Assembly: GCF_021412625.1 (NCBI RefSeq)
Contig: NZ_JAKCFI010000001.1
Span: 186,001 to 250,000, forward strand
DNA length: 64,000 bases
Source of the DNA: Myxococcus stipitatus
Lineage (GTDB): Bacteria; Myxococcota; Myxococcia; Myxococcales; Myxococcaceae
Direction of reading: 5' to 3'
Part shown: one piece after another, positions 26,014 to 35,397 of the stretch
Position numbering within the stretch: the stretch's first letter is position 1
Layout of the letters: every line of letters begins with the position of its first letter
The notes under the pieces: model-generated
What the model saw: the letters and a program-made list of their open reading frames with translations, nothing else
The model's database searches: none
What the model was told of the DNA's origin: nothing
Translations under genes and position numbers: made by a program

Positions 26014-27501
26014 ATGTCCGTGTCCCGACGCAGCCGTCCTTCCCTGTCCATCCGCGCGCTCGCGGGGCTCCTCGCGCTCATGGGGTGCGGCCCGGAGCGC
26101 GACGCGGCCGAGCCCGCCGCCAGCGCCGTCGCCAGGCCGCTCCAGTTCGCCTCGACGGGTGATACCTCCTGTGTCTGGGGGAGCGGGGATTGCAACCTGT
26201 GCGTGCCGGACGTGCCCGCGCGCTTCAACGCCCTGCGGGACCATGGCGAGGTGCTGGGCTTCCACTCGGGGGGCTTCAGCTTCAACGTGGCCTATCCCGG
26301 CGCGGACCACTGGCAGGGCGTCCAGCGGCTGCCGCTCGGCTCCGGTCGCTACCTCGTGGTGTCCAAGCGCGACGGCCGGTCCACGGGCAACGTGGGGCAC
26401 CTGGTCCACATGGCCTCCCGGAACGCGGAGGGCGTGCGCTGGCGCTCCAACCGCCTGGCTGTCTCCACCTCGCAGCCGGAGGACACCGCGCCGCCCGCGT
26501 CGGACCGGGCGGTGACGGCGCTGCCCGTCGTCGATGGCTATGCCCATGGTGGAGGCATGCAGGCGGTGGGCAACCTCGTCGCGCTGCCCATGGAGCAGGG
26601 CCCGGGCGTGGGCCGCGTCGCCTTCTACGATTTCAACACCCACCTGGCGCCCGGTCCCTTCGCCTTCGTCGACGGCCTGTCCAGCAACGCGGGCACCGCG
26701 TCCTTCGCGCGCCTCGCGGACCAGCGCTACGTGCTCCTGCTGGGCCAGTACGACGCGAAGACGCTCGAGGTCTTCGTCTCCTCCAGCACCGACGCGCGCT
26801 CGGCAGCGAACCAGTGGCTGCGCGTGGACCGGTGGGAGGCGGGCGAGCTGGTGTCGGGGCAGTGGGGCGCCTTCCAGAGCCTCAACTTCGTCACCGACTG
26901 CGACGACGGCCGGTTGTACCTGGTGGGCACGTTCCTGCGCGGCACCGAGGACCAGGCCTTCCTGTACCGCGTGGACCTCTCCGGCCACCTGCGCATCGAG
27001 CAGGTCGCCGCGAAGCACCTGTACTGCACCAACGAGGGTCCCCGGCAGTGCAACCTCGACGCGGCCGGCGGCGTCTTCGTCGGCCCGGACCGCAACCTGG
27101 TCCTCTACGCCACCGAGCACGCCGACGACGGCCCCTCGGGCTCCGTGAAGATGATGGAGTTCCGGAGCATCGACCCGAACGTGGGCTGCGGCGTCGACCT
27201 GTCGCGCGCCTACGTCGACTTCTACGACGACTCGGACTTCAGCGACCGGGGCTTCATCCTCGACTCCGTCGACCGCGACCTGAAGAACTGGGCCCGCTTC
27301 CACGACATCGACGGCCTCAACGACAAGGTGTCCGCCGTCCGCTGGTGCATCCCTCCCGGCCACCGCGTGCGGCTGTACGGGGACTCGAACTACGCCGGGG
27401 GCTACAAGGACCTCGAGGGAGATGGGACGTTCCGTGAAGTCAACCTGAACGGCTGGAGTTTCGGGGACAAGGTCTCCTCGGCGCGCTGGCTCGCGTTCTG
27501 A
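26014..27501 (+). CDS. Lipoprotein with C-terminal beta/gamma-crystallin-like domain
   Basis: 495 residues from the ATG at 26014, which has GGGAG at good spacing and starts a lipoprotein signal ending LLALMGC; an ATG at 25981 is the alternative. Residues 60-380 contain Trp/Tyr-rich strands that look propeller-like and several Cys (SCVWGSGDCNLC near the start). The last 95 residues resemble a beta/gamma-crystallin unit pair: VDFYDDSDFSDRGFILDS and VRLYGDSNYAGGYKDLEG, each with the Greek-key Tyr/Phe-Trp positions; such domains bind Ca2+. It follows the oxidase gene on the same strand. Function unknown, probably surface binding. Confidence 0.75.
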   Translation: MSVSRRSRPSLSIRALAGLLALMGCGPERDAAEPAASAVARPLQFASTGDTSCVWGSGDCNLCVPDVPARFNALRDHGEVLGFHSGGFSFNVAYPGADHWQGVQRLPLGSGRYLVVSKRDGRSTGNVGHLVHMASRNAEGVRWRSNRLAVSTSQPEDTAPPASDRAVTALPVVDGYAHGGGMQAVGNLVALPMEQGPGVGRVAFYDFNTHLAPGPFAFVDGLSSNAGTASFARLADQRYVLLLGQYDAKTLEVFVSSSTDARSAANQWLRVDRWEAGELVSGQWGAFQSLNFVTDCDDGRLYLVGTFLRGTEDQAFLYRVDLSGHLRIEQVAAKHLYCTNEGPRQCNLDAAGGVFVGPDRNLVLYATEHADDGPSGSVKMMEFRSIDPNVGCGVDLSRAYVDFYDDSDFSDRGFILDSVDRDLKNWARFHDIDGLNDKVSAVRWCIPPGHRVRLYGDSNYAGGYKDLEGDGTFREVNLNGWSFGDKVSSARWLAF

Positions 27502-27584
27502 GGGGGGATGTCGGCGCGAGGAAACCCTCTGATACATTCTGACGATAACTCTTCATCCACCTCGTTCCGACATCCGAGCGCCCC

Positions 27585-29753
27585 ATGAGCATTCGCCGTA
27601 CCGATGGATCGAAGCCGGCCGTCCTCCCCACCCTCTCCTCGACGGCCCAGTCCAAGGCAACGGCGAAGACCTCGAACGCGACCCCCAACGTCCTGAAGGA
27701 CGGTTTCGGGCCGGCGGCGAAGAAGACGGAGCTGGCGCGGGCGGAGCAGACGCTCACGTCGCTCCCGGCGCCGGTGGGGCGCATGAAGCTGGAGAGCAAG
27801 GAGGCGCAGAGCGCCATCCAGACGGCGCTGGCGCACCTGTCGCCACCGCCCAAGGCGGCGACGCCGGGGCTGCGAGGCGGCGTGCAGTTCCCGGCCTTCG
27901 TGCCGAAGAACGTCGAGCGTGACGAGCTGGGGATGACGCACGTGCGCCTGGACCGGCAGCACGAGGGCGTGAAGGTCTACGGCGAGCAGGTCGTCGCGCA
28001 CCTGGGCAAGGACGGCAAGCTGGCCAACGTCACCGGCGACCAGTCCACGATTCCGGCGGGGCTGGGCACCCAGAAGCCCGCGCTGTCGAACGCGCAGGCG
28101 TTGGAGATCGCCCAGAAGGAGTTCGGGCTGAAGCCGGACCGCCAGCCGCACTCCGAGCGCATCATCTACAAGGACCCCTCCGGCCAGTACCGCTCCGCGT
28201 ACCGGGTGGAGGTCGCCAAGGTGGACGGCACGGAGGACCCGCGCCGGATGCACTTCTTCATCGACGCGAACTCCGGTGAGGTCTACGAGAAGTTCAACAG
28301 CATCGACGGCTTCAAGAAGTGCCCCTGCGCCACCCACGGCGGCGTGGAGCCCAAGACGGCCGCGGGTGGCAAGGCGAGCGCCGCCGCGCCCTCGGACGTG
28401 AAGGTCTCCTCGACCCAGAAGGCGGCCATCCCCGACCAGGGCACGGTCACCTCCAAGGTGAAGGTCGCCGACGACGTCACGGTGGACAAGCTGAAGCTGT
28501 CGCTGGACATCGCCCACTCGTACAAGGGCGACCTGTCCGTCACGCTGACCAGCCCCTCGGGCAAGAGCGCCGTGGTGCACAACCGCACCGGCGGCGGCAC
28601 GGACAACGTGAAGGGCGACTTCGACCTGAGCGCCTTCGCGGGCGAGAAGGCCAAGGGCGAGTGGACGCTGACCGTCAAGGACAACGCGAAGCTGGACACG
28701 GGCACGCTCAACCGCTGGGACCTGACCATCACCCCCAGGGCCACGAAGCCGCCCACCGAGCCGCCGGCGCCGTCCACGGGCAAGGCCGATGACACCTCGC
28801 TCTACAGCGGCAAGGTGGACCTCCAGACGAAGAAGAACGCGGACGGCTCCTACACGCTGGAGGACTCCACGCGTGGCAAGGGCGTGGCGACCTACGACGC
28901 GCGCAACCAGGAAGAGGCCAGCGGCCAGACGCCCATCAAGGACGACAACGACATCTGGGGCGAGGCCAGCGACTCCAGCCGCAACCAGGCCGCCGTGGAC
29001 GCGCACTACGGCGCGGCGATGACCTACGACTTCATGAAGAACATCCTCGGCCGCGACTCCATCGACGGCAAGGGGGAGAAGCTCGTCTCCTACATCCACG
29101 TCAGCGAGAACTACGTCAACGCGTACTGGGACGGCGAGAAGATGAGCTACGGCGACGGCGACGGCGTGGACTCCGGTCCGCTCACCGCGCTGGACATCGC
29201 CGGCCACGAAATCTCCCACGGCCTCACCGAGCGCACCGCCGGCCTCATCTACCGCGGCGAGTCCGGTGGCCTGAACGAGGCCATCAGCGACATCCTCGGC
29301 GCGGGCGTGGAGTGGTACGCGTCCACGAAGAACCCGGCCGTGAAGTTCAACTGGACGGTGGGCGAGGCGGCCTGGACGCCGACCAACGGCGACCCCAACG
29401 ACGGCCTGCGCTACATGGATGACCCGACCAAGGACGGGTACTCCATCGACCACTACAAGGACTACCCGAAGCAGACCGAGGTCCACGGCTCCAGCGGCAT
29501 CGCGAACAACGCGTTCTACCTGCTGGCCAACGGCGGCACGAACCGCACCTCGAAGGTCGAGGTCAAGGACGGCATCGGCATGGAGAAGGGCCTGAAGATC
29601 TACTACCGCGCCCTGGCCCACTACATGACGCCGAGCACCACCTTCGCCCAGGCCCGACAGGCGACCATCAACGCCGCCACGGACCTGTACGGCGCGGACT
29701 CGACCGAGGTGAAGAAGGTGAAGGAGAGCTGGACCGCCGTCGGCGTGAACTAG
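27585..29753 (+). CDS. M4 (thermolysin-family) metalloprotease with an internal P domain
   Basis: 722 residues. N-terminal propeptide region with FTP and PepSY-like parts (about residues 85-245). A proprotein-convertase P domain follows at about 265-385 (KLKLSLDIAHSYKGDLSVTLTSP). The M4 catalytic domain runs from about 400 to 722: AGHEISHGLTE gives His541, Glu542 and His545, SGGLNEAISDI the third zinc ligand Glu, and HGSSGIANNAFYLLA the active-site His. P domains normally follow the catalytic domain; here it is between propeptide and catalytic domain. There is no clear signal peptide: the N-terminus is polar (SIRRTDGSKPAVLPTLSS), so export by a non-Sec route is possible. All catalytic residues are present. 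Confidence 0.92.
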   Translation: MSIRRTDGSKPAVLPTLSSTAQSKATAKTSNATPNVLKDGFGPAAKKTELARAEQTLTSLPAPVGRMKLESKEAQSAIQTALAHLSPPPKAATPGLRGGVQFPAFVPKNVERDELGMTHVRLDRQHEGVKVYGEQVVAHLGKDGKLANVTGDQSTIPAGLGTQKPALSNAQALEIAQKEFGLKPDRQPHSERIIYKDPSGQYRSAYRVEVAKVDGTEDPRRMHFFIDANSGEVYEKFNSIDGFKKCPCATHGGVEPKTAAGGKASAAAPSDVKVSSTQKAAIPDQGTVTSKVKVADDVTVDKLKLSLDIAHSYKGDLSVTLTSPSGKSAVVHNRTGGGTDNVKGDFDLSAFAGEKAKGEWTLTVKDNAKLDTGTLNRWDLTITPRATKPPTEPPAPSTGKADDTSLYSGKVDLQTKKNADGSYTLEDSTRGKGVATYDARNQEEASGQTPIKDDNDIWGEASDSSRNQAAVDAHYGAAMTYDFMKNILGRDSIDGKGEKLVSYIHVSENYVNAYWDGEKMSYGDGDGVDSGPLTALDIAGHEISHGLTERTAGLIYRGESGGLNEAISDILGAGVEWYASTKNPAVKFNWTVGEAAWTPTNGDPNDGLRYMDDPTKDGYSIDHYKDYPKQTEVHGSSGIANNAFYLLANGGTNRTSKVEVKDGIGMEKGLKIYYRALAHYMTPSTTFAQARQATINAATDLYGADSTEVKKVKESWTAVGVN

Positions 29754-29770
29754 CCGAAGGGCTCCCAGCC

Positions 29771-29794
29771 GCGCGGGCTCACCCGGGCCCGCGC
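29771..29794 (+). terminator. Possible hairpin terminator after the M4 protease gene
   Basis: Arms GCGCGGGC (29771-29778) and GCCCGCGC (29787-29794) form an 8-bp perfect stem 17 bases after the stop codon. There is no T-run, so the call is tentative. Confidence 0.35.
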
Positions 29795-30007
29795 CGCCAG
29801 GGGGCGCGGCGAAGCGTCCCCGCCCGAGCATGTGCGGCGTTGTGCGGGCAACGGCTTTCATCGCGCGCCGCGAGTCGTTGCAGGGTGGAGGCAGGGGTGG
29901 CCCCCCTGGCGTGGTTGTGCTGGATTCCACGCCGGGGCCGGAACTCGTGAGTCCTGGGCGCGGCGCAGCCGCTCCGTCCATGGGGACTCACCAGGAGGGA
30001 CACCAAC

Positions 30008-31300
30008 ATGCTGAAAAGGGTTGCGCCCCGCGCGTGGGCGTTCGTCGTGGCATTGGGGATTCTGGGCTGTGGTTCGGACACGCCATCCGAGCCCGGGGTG
30101 GAGCGCGTCCCCGTGCCGGGGACGCTCGTCGCCTCGGAGAAGGCCCGGGCCGCGCCGACGCAGGCTCCGGACGAGGACTTCCGGGCGCTGATCGACGGCA
30201 ATACGGCCTTCGCGGTGGCGATGTACCGGCAGGTCGTGCCGCCGGGGGAGAACGCCGTGTTCTCTCCGCACAGCCTCACCCAGGCCCTCGGCATGGTGTA
30301 TGCGGGCGCCAGGGGGGAGACGGCGACGGAGATGGCGGCGGCGCTCCACTTCGACCTCCCCCAGGAGCGGCTGCACCCCGCGCTCAACCGGCTGGACCTC
30401 ACGCTCGAGTCCCGCTCTCGCGAGGGGCAGGGGCCGGCGAAGGGGCCCATCCTCCGCTCGGTGAACGGGCTCTGGGGACAGCAGGGCTTCTCCTTCGAGA
30501 CGCCCTTCCTGGACGTGCTCGCGGAGCACCATGGCGCGGGCCTGCGCACGCTGGACATCGCCAGCGACCCAGAAGGCGTTCGCACCGCCATCAACGGCTG
30601 GGTCAAGGGAGAGACGGCGGGGCTGGTGCCGGAGCTGTTCCCCTCGCGTTCCATCACGCCCGACACGCGGCTGCTGCTGGTCAACACGCTCTACTTCAAG
30701 GGCGCCTGGAAGCTGCCGTTCAAGGTGGAGAACACCCGGGCGGCGCCGTTCCAGTCGATCGGGGGCGGGACGGGGAGCGTCGAGATGATGAACACCACGG
30801 CGAAGTTCCCCTTCATGGCGGGAGACGGGTTCCAGGCCGTGGCGCTTCCCTACGTGGGAGACGCCCTGCGGATGCTCGTCATCGTCCCGGACGCGGGGCG
30901 CTTCGAGGAGGTCGAGCAGCGGCTGTCGCTCGACTTCCTGGACACGGTGCGCGCGCAGTTGAAGCCGGGCGAGCGGCGGCTGGGCCTGCCTCGCTTCCAG
31001 GTGGCGCTGGGCTTCTCCGCGCTGGCGCCCCTCCAGTCCATGGGGTTGCGGACCCTCTTCACCGACGGCGCGGACCTGGCGGGCATCAGCCAGGCGGAGC
31101 GGCTCTCGGTGAGCTCCGTGTTCCACCGGGCCGTCATCATCGTGGATGAGCTGGGCAGCGAGGCGGCGGCCGCGACGGGAGTCGGGGTCGGCGTCACGTC
31201 GCTTCCTCCGGAGACGCTCGTGGACCGCCCGTTCCTCTTCGCCATCGAGGACGAGGAGACGCGGAGCGTCCTGTTCCTGGGGCGCTTCGTCCAGCCCTGA
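30008..31300 (+). CDS. Serpin, lipoprotein protease inhibitor
   Basis: 430 residues. ATG with GGAGGG upstream; lipoprotein signal ending LGILGC. The serpin fold is recognisable throughout: NAVFSPHSLTQALGMVYAGARGETATEM, LVNTLYFKGAWKLPF, and the C-terminal DRPFLFAIEDEETRSVLFLGR. The hinge of the reactive-centre loop is intact for inhibition (GSEAAAATG). Aligning the loop with alpha-1-antitrypsin by its fixed length and the shared S-x-P-P-E places P1-P1' at Thr397-Ser398, which suggests elastase- or subtilisin-type proteases as targets. It lies directly after the M4 protease gene on the same strand, 254 bases away, and could protect the cell surface from own or foreign proteases. Confidence 0.92.
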   Translation: MLKRVAPRAWAFVVALGILGCGSDTPSEPGVERVPVPGTLVASEKARAAPTQAPDEDFRALIDGNTAFAVAMYRQVVPPGENAVFSPHSLTQALGMVYAGARGETATEMAAALHFDLPQERLHPALNRLDLTLESRSREGQGPAKGPILRSVNGLWGQQGFSFETPFLDVLAEHHGAGLRTLDIASDPEGVRTAINGWVKGETAGLVPELFPSRSITPDTRLLLVNTLYFKGAWKLPFKVENTRAAPFQSIGGGTGSVEMMNTTAKFPFMAGDGFQAVALPYVGDALRMLVIVPDAGRFEEVEQRLSLDFLDTVRAQLKPGERRLGLPRFQVALGFSALAPLQSMGLRTLFTDGADLAGISQAERLSVSSVFHRAVIIVDELGSEAAAATGVGVGVTSLPPETLVDRPFLFAIEDEETRSVLFLGRFVQP

Positions 31301-31308
31301 CAGGAGCT

Positions 31309-31335
31309 GACGGGCCTCCGGCGAGGAGGCCCGTC
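31309..31335. terminator. Hairpin terminator between convergent genes
   Basis: Perfect 11-bp stem GACGGGCCTCC (31309-31319) with GGAGGCCCGTC (31325-31335) and a 5-base loop, 9 bases after the serpin stop and 22 bases from the end of the small lipoprotein gene on the other strand. It can serve both. Confidence 0.65.
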
Positions 31336-31357
31336 ATCCCCAGACGACGTCAACGAC

Positions 31358-31645
31358 TCACGGCGTCGCGCACGTGGTGTTGCACGTCCAGTTGTTCACG
31401 CAGCAGATCTTCCCGTCCGCGCAGGTGATGTCGCCACAGATGATGGGCTCGTCGGAGCCGATGCGGCAGGCCGAGTTGATGCAGTACTGCCCGGAGGGGC
31501 ACTGGCTGTTGCTCGTGCAGTACTTCAGCTCCTGCTCCGCCGTCTGTGTCTCCACGCCCGTCGAATCGGTCTGCGCGCCGCCGCAGCCCGAGAGAATGGC
31601 CATGCCAAGGCCCGCGAACGTCAACATCGCACGGAAGGTCTTCAT
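31358..31645 (-). CDS. Small Cys-rich lipoprotein
   Basis: 95 residues. Signal ending MAILSGC. The mature protein has ten further Cys in the pattern YCTSNSQCPSGQYCINSAC and ICGDITCADGKICCVNNWTC, resembling dickkopf-like or EB-type Cys-rich modules common in myxobacterial secreted proteins. Such proteins should be disulfide-bonded on the cell surface. No enzymatic motif. The gene has its own start with GGAG 11 bases upstream and stands alone. Confidence 0.8.
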   Translation of the reverse strand: MKTFRAMLTFAGLGMAILSGCGGAQTDSTGVETQTAEQELKYCTSNSQCPSGQYCINSACRIGSDEPIICGDITCADGKICCVNNWTCNTTCATP

Positions 31646-31848
31646 GCTCGTGATGACTCCTGGTCAAGAGTTGGAATTGCCATCTTGTGACTGTTGTTGA
31701 GAGCGGGCAAGGGCCAGGCGGGTTGTCTCGCGTTCTCTCGAGCCCGTTCGTTCGCGACATCGAAACCCATCACGTGTCATTCCATTGCGTGGCATGGACT
31801 CCCGGGTAGGTCCGGGCCAGGGCGTATCGTCCAGCCGCGGTCGACGCT

Positions 31849-32697
31849 ATGCTCGACGACGCGCCCATGCCTCCCTCCCAGACCGAGTCCTACCTCCTCG
31901 ATTACCACCAACGCCTCGCGGGAGTGACCTCCCGGTGGCTCGCGGGCTCCCCCGTGCTGTTGGGGGGCTCTCGCTACCCATCCACCTACGACCTGCTGGC
32001 CGACGCCGTGCCCGAGGCGCCAGGGACGCGGGTGCTCGACCTGGCGTGTGGGGATGGCTATCTGCTCGAGCGGGTGGCGCGGCGGGGGCTGTCGGGGGCG
32101 TCGCTCGTGGGCCTCGACATGAGCGCGGACGAGCTGGCGCTGGCGAAGGCGCGCCTGGGGGCGTCCGCCACGCTCGTGCGGGGCCGGGCCCAGGCGCTTC
32201 CGTTCGACGCGGCCAGCTTCGACGTGGTGCTCAGCCACCTGGCCCTCATGCTCATGGATGAGAGCGCCCAGGTCCTGGCGGAGCTGCGCCGGGTGTTGAA
32301 GCCGGGAGGGCGGCTGGCCGTCGTCGTCGGCGGCACGCCGGTTCCCGGAGGCGCGGTGGCGCTGCTCAAGGACCTGATGAAGCCGTTGATCGCGGCCGAG
32401 CCCGCGCCGCCCTTGAGCCTGGGGGACCGCCGCTTCCGCTCCGAGGCGGGGTTGCGGGAGCTGTTCGGCACGGGCTTCCAGGGCGTCTCGGTGGACGCGC
32501 TGGAGGTCGTCGACGACGGGCCGCCGGAGCGCGCGTGGGAGTTCCTCTCCACGACCTACGACGCGGACCAGCTGCCCCCGGCCACCCGGGCCCTGCTCGA
32601 GCGGTCCTTCCTGAAGGAGGCGAAGGCGCTCGAGCACGACGGGGGCCACGTGCCGTGCCGGTGGGGCATGCACCGGGTGATGGCGACCGCTCCCTGA
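31849..32697 (+). CDS. Class I SAM-dependent methyltransferase
   Basis: 282 residues. The SAM-binding motif I is VLDLACGDGYLLE, followed by the acidic end of strand 2 (LVGLDMSADELALAKARL), motif for the adenine pocket GRAQALPFDAASFDVVLSHL, and the post-motif ELRRVLKPGGRLAVVV. These are typical of UbiE/COQ5-like methyltransferases (Methyltransf_11). The acceptor is unknown. Start at 31849 or at the ATG at 31867; neither has a good ribosome site. The gene is followed, after 224 bases, by the SUV3-like helicase gene on the same strand, probably as a separate unit. Confidence 0.88.
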   Translation: MLDDAPMPPSQTESYLLDYHQRLAGVTSRWLAGSPVLLGGSRYPSTYDLLADAVPEAPGTRVLDLACGDGYLLERVARRGLSGASLVGLDMSADELALAKARLGASATLVRGRAQALPFDAASFDVVLSHLALMLMDESAQVLAELRRVLKPGGRLAVVVGGTPVPGGAVALLKDLMKPLIAAEPAPPLSLGDRRFRSEAGLRELFGTGFQGVSVDALEVVDDGPPERAWEFLSTTYDADQLPPATRALLERSFLKEAKALEHDGGHVPCRWGMHRVMATAP

Positions 32698-32921
32698 CGC
32701 GCCCACGGCGGGTGGCCCCGTGCGAGGGGCGTCCGGGCGGCGGAGGCGTTCGACAGGGGACGTTTCAGGATTTGGGGCGCGAGCCCGTCTGGGGCGCGGT
32801 CCTCCACCCAGGGTGTGCGCGTGAGCCTTCCTTCCTTCCCCCCGTACGAGGGAGCCGTGCGCGGTCCTCCCGGGGAGCGCCTCCGAGAGCGGATGCCCCG
32901 GTCGGAGGTTAGACTCCCCCG

Positions 32922-35345
32922 ATGAACTCCAGCCCATCGAGCCGGCCGTCCGTTGTCGTGGCGGAGCTGGGGCCCACGAACACCGGGAAGACCCACCGTG
33001 CCATCGAGCGCATGCTCGAATACGAGACGGGCATGATGGGCCTGCCGCTGCGGCTGCTCGCCCGGGAGGTCTACGACCGGGTGACGGCGCGGGTGGGGGA
33101 GGGGCGGGTCGCGCTGATGACGGGGGAGGAGAAGCGCCTGCCGCCCCGGCCCGACTACTGGATATGCACGGTCGAGGCGATGCCGACGGACCGGGTGGTC
33201 GATTTCCTCGCCGTGGATGAAATCCAGCTCGCGGCCCACCGCGAGCGGGGCCACGTCTTCACCGACCGGCTGCTTCACGCGCGTGGGCGGCGGGAGACGT
33301 GGTTCCTGGGCGCGGAGACGATGCGGCCCATGGTGCAGTCGCTCGTCCCCCACGCGGCCGTGAAGCGCGCCACGCGCCTGTCGCAGCTGCGCTACGCCGG
33401 CCGCCGTTCCCTCAAGAGCCTGCCGCCGCGTTCGGCCGTGGTCGCGTTCTCCGCGGACCGCGTCTACGAGCTGGCCGAGTCGCTGCGTCGCCTGCGCGGC
33501 GGGGTCGCCGTGGTGCTGGGGGCGCTGTCCCCGCGCACGCGCAACGCCCAGGTGGCGATGTACCAGTCCGGCGAGGTGCAGTACCTGGTGGCCACCGACG
33601 CCATCGGCATGGGGCTCAACCTCGACCTCAACCACGTCACCTTCGCGGCGCTCTCCAAGTACGACGGCGCCGAGCAGCGCGACCTCTACCCGGAGGAGCT
33701 GGCGCAGATCGCCGGCCGCGCGGGGCGCCACCTGAACGATGGCACCTTCGGCACCCTGAACACGCTGTCGGAGCTGCCCCAGGGCGTGGTCTCCGCCATC
33801 GAGTCCCACCGCTTCTCGCCGGTGCGCCGCCTGGTGTGGCGCAACTCCGCGCTCGACTTCTCGAACCCGGAGGCGCTGCTGGACTCGCTGGCGCGCGCGC
33901 CTCGCGACAGCGCCTTCGTCCGGGTGGAGCGCGCGGACGACTTCGACGCGCTCAAGGAGCTGTCGGCCGTGCCCGCCATCCGGGACATCGTCACCCGGCC
34001 GGCCATGGTCGAGCTGCTGTGGCAGGTCTGCCAGATTCCGGACTTCCGCAAGGGCCTCTTCGGTCAGCACGTCGCGCTGCTGCGCGAGACGTTCCTCCAG
34101 CTGACGGCGGGGGACGGGAAGCTGGCGCCCGCGTGGCTGACGAAGCAGGTGACGCCGCTGGACGACGTCTCCGGCGACATCCACACGCTGATGGATCGGC
34201 TCGCGGCCATCCGCATCTGGACGTACATCAGCCAGCGCTCGAGCTGGCTGCACGACGCGGAGCAATGGCAGGAGCGCACCCGCCACGTCGAGGACGCGCT
34301 GGGGGATGCCCTCCACGAGCGGCTGGTCGAGCGCTTCGTGCAGCGCGCGGCGCGACGCAGCGCGCGCCGGTTCGTGCGCGCCGTGACGCCGCCGCCCGCG
34401 TCGGACAGCCCCTTCGCCCGGCTGGGGCAGCTGCTGGGCGAGACGTCCTCCGGGGACGGCTCGATGACGGAGGAGCAGTTCGTCCAGCGGGTCGACGAGG
34501 CGGCGCACGACACCTTCGAGGTGGACGCGCTGGGGAACATCGCCTTCGAGGGGCAGCCCCTGGGCCGGCTGGTGCGGGGCAAGGACCGGCGCTCGCCGCA
34601 GATCGCCTTGTCGGAGCCGGAGGTGTGGACCGGGGGCGCGCGTCGGCGGCTCGAGCGGCGCCTGGTGGCGCTGGCGCGGGACCTCGTCACCGAGGCCATG
34701 GGGGGCTTCCCCGCGGAGTCGCTCACCGGCGCGGGCCATCCTCCGCCCATGCGGGGGCTCGCCTACCGTCTGGCGGAGGGCATGGGGGTGATTGCGCGAG
34801 GCGAGGCGCGCGAGCAGTGGGGCCTGCTGGACGACGAGTCCCGAGCGCGGCTGGCGCAGCTGGGTGTCCTCGACGGGCAGCGCTTCGTCCATGTCGCGGA
34901 GGCCCTGGCCCCTCCCGCCCTGCAGCGGCGCTGCATGTTGACGACGCTCTTCCAGCAGGCGGCGGCGCCGCGAGGCGTTCCCCAGGAGCCCGTCCTCGAG
35001 AGCGCCGCCTTCGCGGGGCGCGACGCGCGAGCCTTCGGGTACGAGGTGCTCGGCGCGGTGGCCCTGCGCATCGACGTCGTCGAGCGCTTGTGCGAGGCGC
35101 TGCGCCACCCTCAGGGCGCCCAGCGGGTGCACGCGCTCACGCGGGAGCTGCGGCTGGAGGGCGGCCTTCGCGCCCGGGTCCTCCGCGAGCTGGGCGGCCC
35201 GCCCCAGGGTGCGCCGGGAAAGAAGCGGCGCCGACGCCGCGGGGGCCGGCGGCCCGCCGAGCCCGCGGGCGCGAACAAGGCGCCCGCCCACCCGGGTCCG
35301 CGCCCGGACGAGGCGTTGGCGTCGAAGCCCGGCGCGAAGGCGTGA
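32922..35345 (+). CDS. SUV3-like DExH RNA helicase
   Basis: 807 residues. Walker A GPTNTGKT at 17-24, DExH-type motif II VDEIQ at 98-102, motif V region YLVATDAIGMGLNLDL and motif VI QIAGRAGRH. The order and the sequence around them match SUPV3L1/Suv3, the helicase of the mitochondrial degradosome, whose bacterial relatives occur in alpha-proteobacteria and some other groups. It probably unwinds RNA in decay together with an exonuclease. The C-terminus ends in a basic, low-complexity tail (KKRRRRRGGRRPAEP) that likely contacts RNA. GGAGG lies upstream of the ATG. It converges with the glycyl-tRNA synthetase gene. Confidence 0.93.
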   Translation: MNSSPSSRPSVVVAELGPTNTGKTHRAIERMLEYETGMMGLPLRLLAREVYDRVTARVGEGRVALMTGEEKRLPPRPDYWICTVEAMPTDRVVDFLAVDEIQLAAHRERGHVFTDRLLHARGRRETWFLGAETMRPMVQSLVPHAAVKRATRLSQLRYAGRRSLKSLPPRSAVVAFSADRVYELAESLRRLRGGVAVVLGALSPRTRNAQVAMYQSGEVQYLVATDAIGMGLNLDLNHVTFAALSKYDGAEQRDLYPEELAQIAGRAGRHLNDGTFGTLNTLSELPQGVVSAIESHRFSPVRRLVWRNSALDFSNPEALLDSLARAPRDSAFVRVERADDFDALKELSAVPAIRDIVTRPAMVELLWQVCQIPDFRKGLFGQHVALLRETFLQLTAGDGKLAPAWLTKQVTPLDDVSGDIHTLMDRLAAIRIWTYISQRSSWLHDAEQWQERTRHVEDALGDALHERLVERFVQRAARRSARRFVRAVTPPPASDSPFARLGQLLGETSSGDGSMTEEQFVQRVDEAAHDTFEVDALGNIAFEGQPLGRLVRGKDRRSPQIALSEPEVWTGGARRRLERRLVALARDLVTEAMGGFPAESLTGAGHPPPMRGLAYRLAEGMGVIARGEAREQWGLLDDESRARLAQLGVLDGQRFVHVAEALAPPALQRRCMLTTLFQQAAAPRGVPQEPVLESAAFAGRDARAFGYEVLGAVALRIDVVERLCEALRHPQGAQRVHALTRELRLEGGLRARVLRELGGPPQGAPGKKRRRRRGGRRPAEPAGANKAPAHPGPRPDEALASKPGAKA

Positions 35346-35397
35346 GCGCGCCACCTCGCGGGGGGCGCGCGTCGAGGCGCGGGCCTGGGCGCGTGGC

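Noticed and set aside
27585-31300. M4 protease and serpin as a toxin-antidote type pair
   Set aside because: Serpins inhibit serine or cysteine proteases, rarely metalloproteases, and the genes are 254 bases apart with a likely terminator between them.
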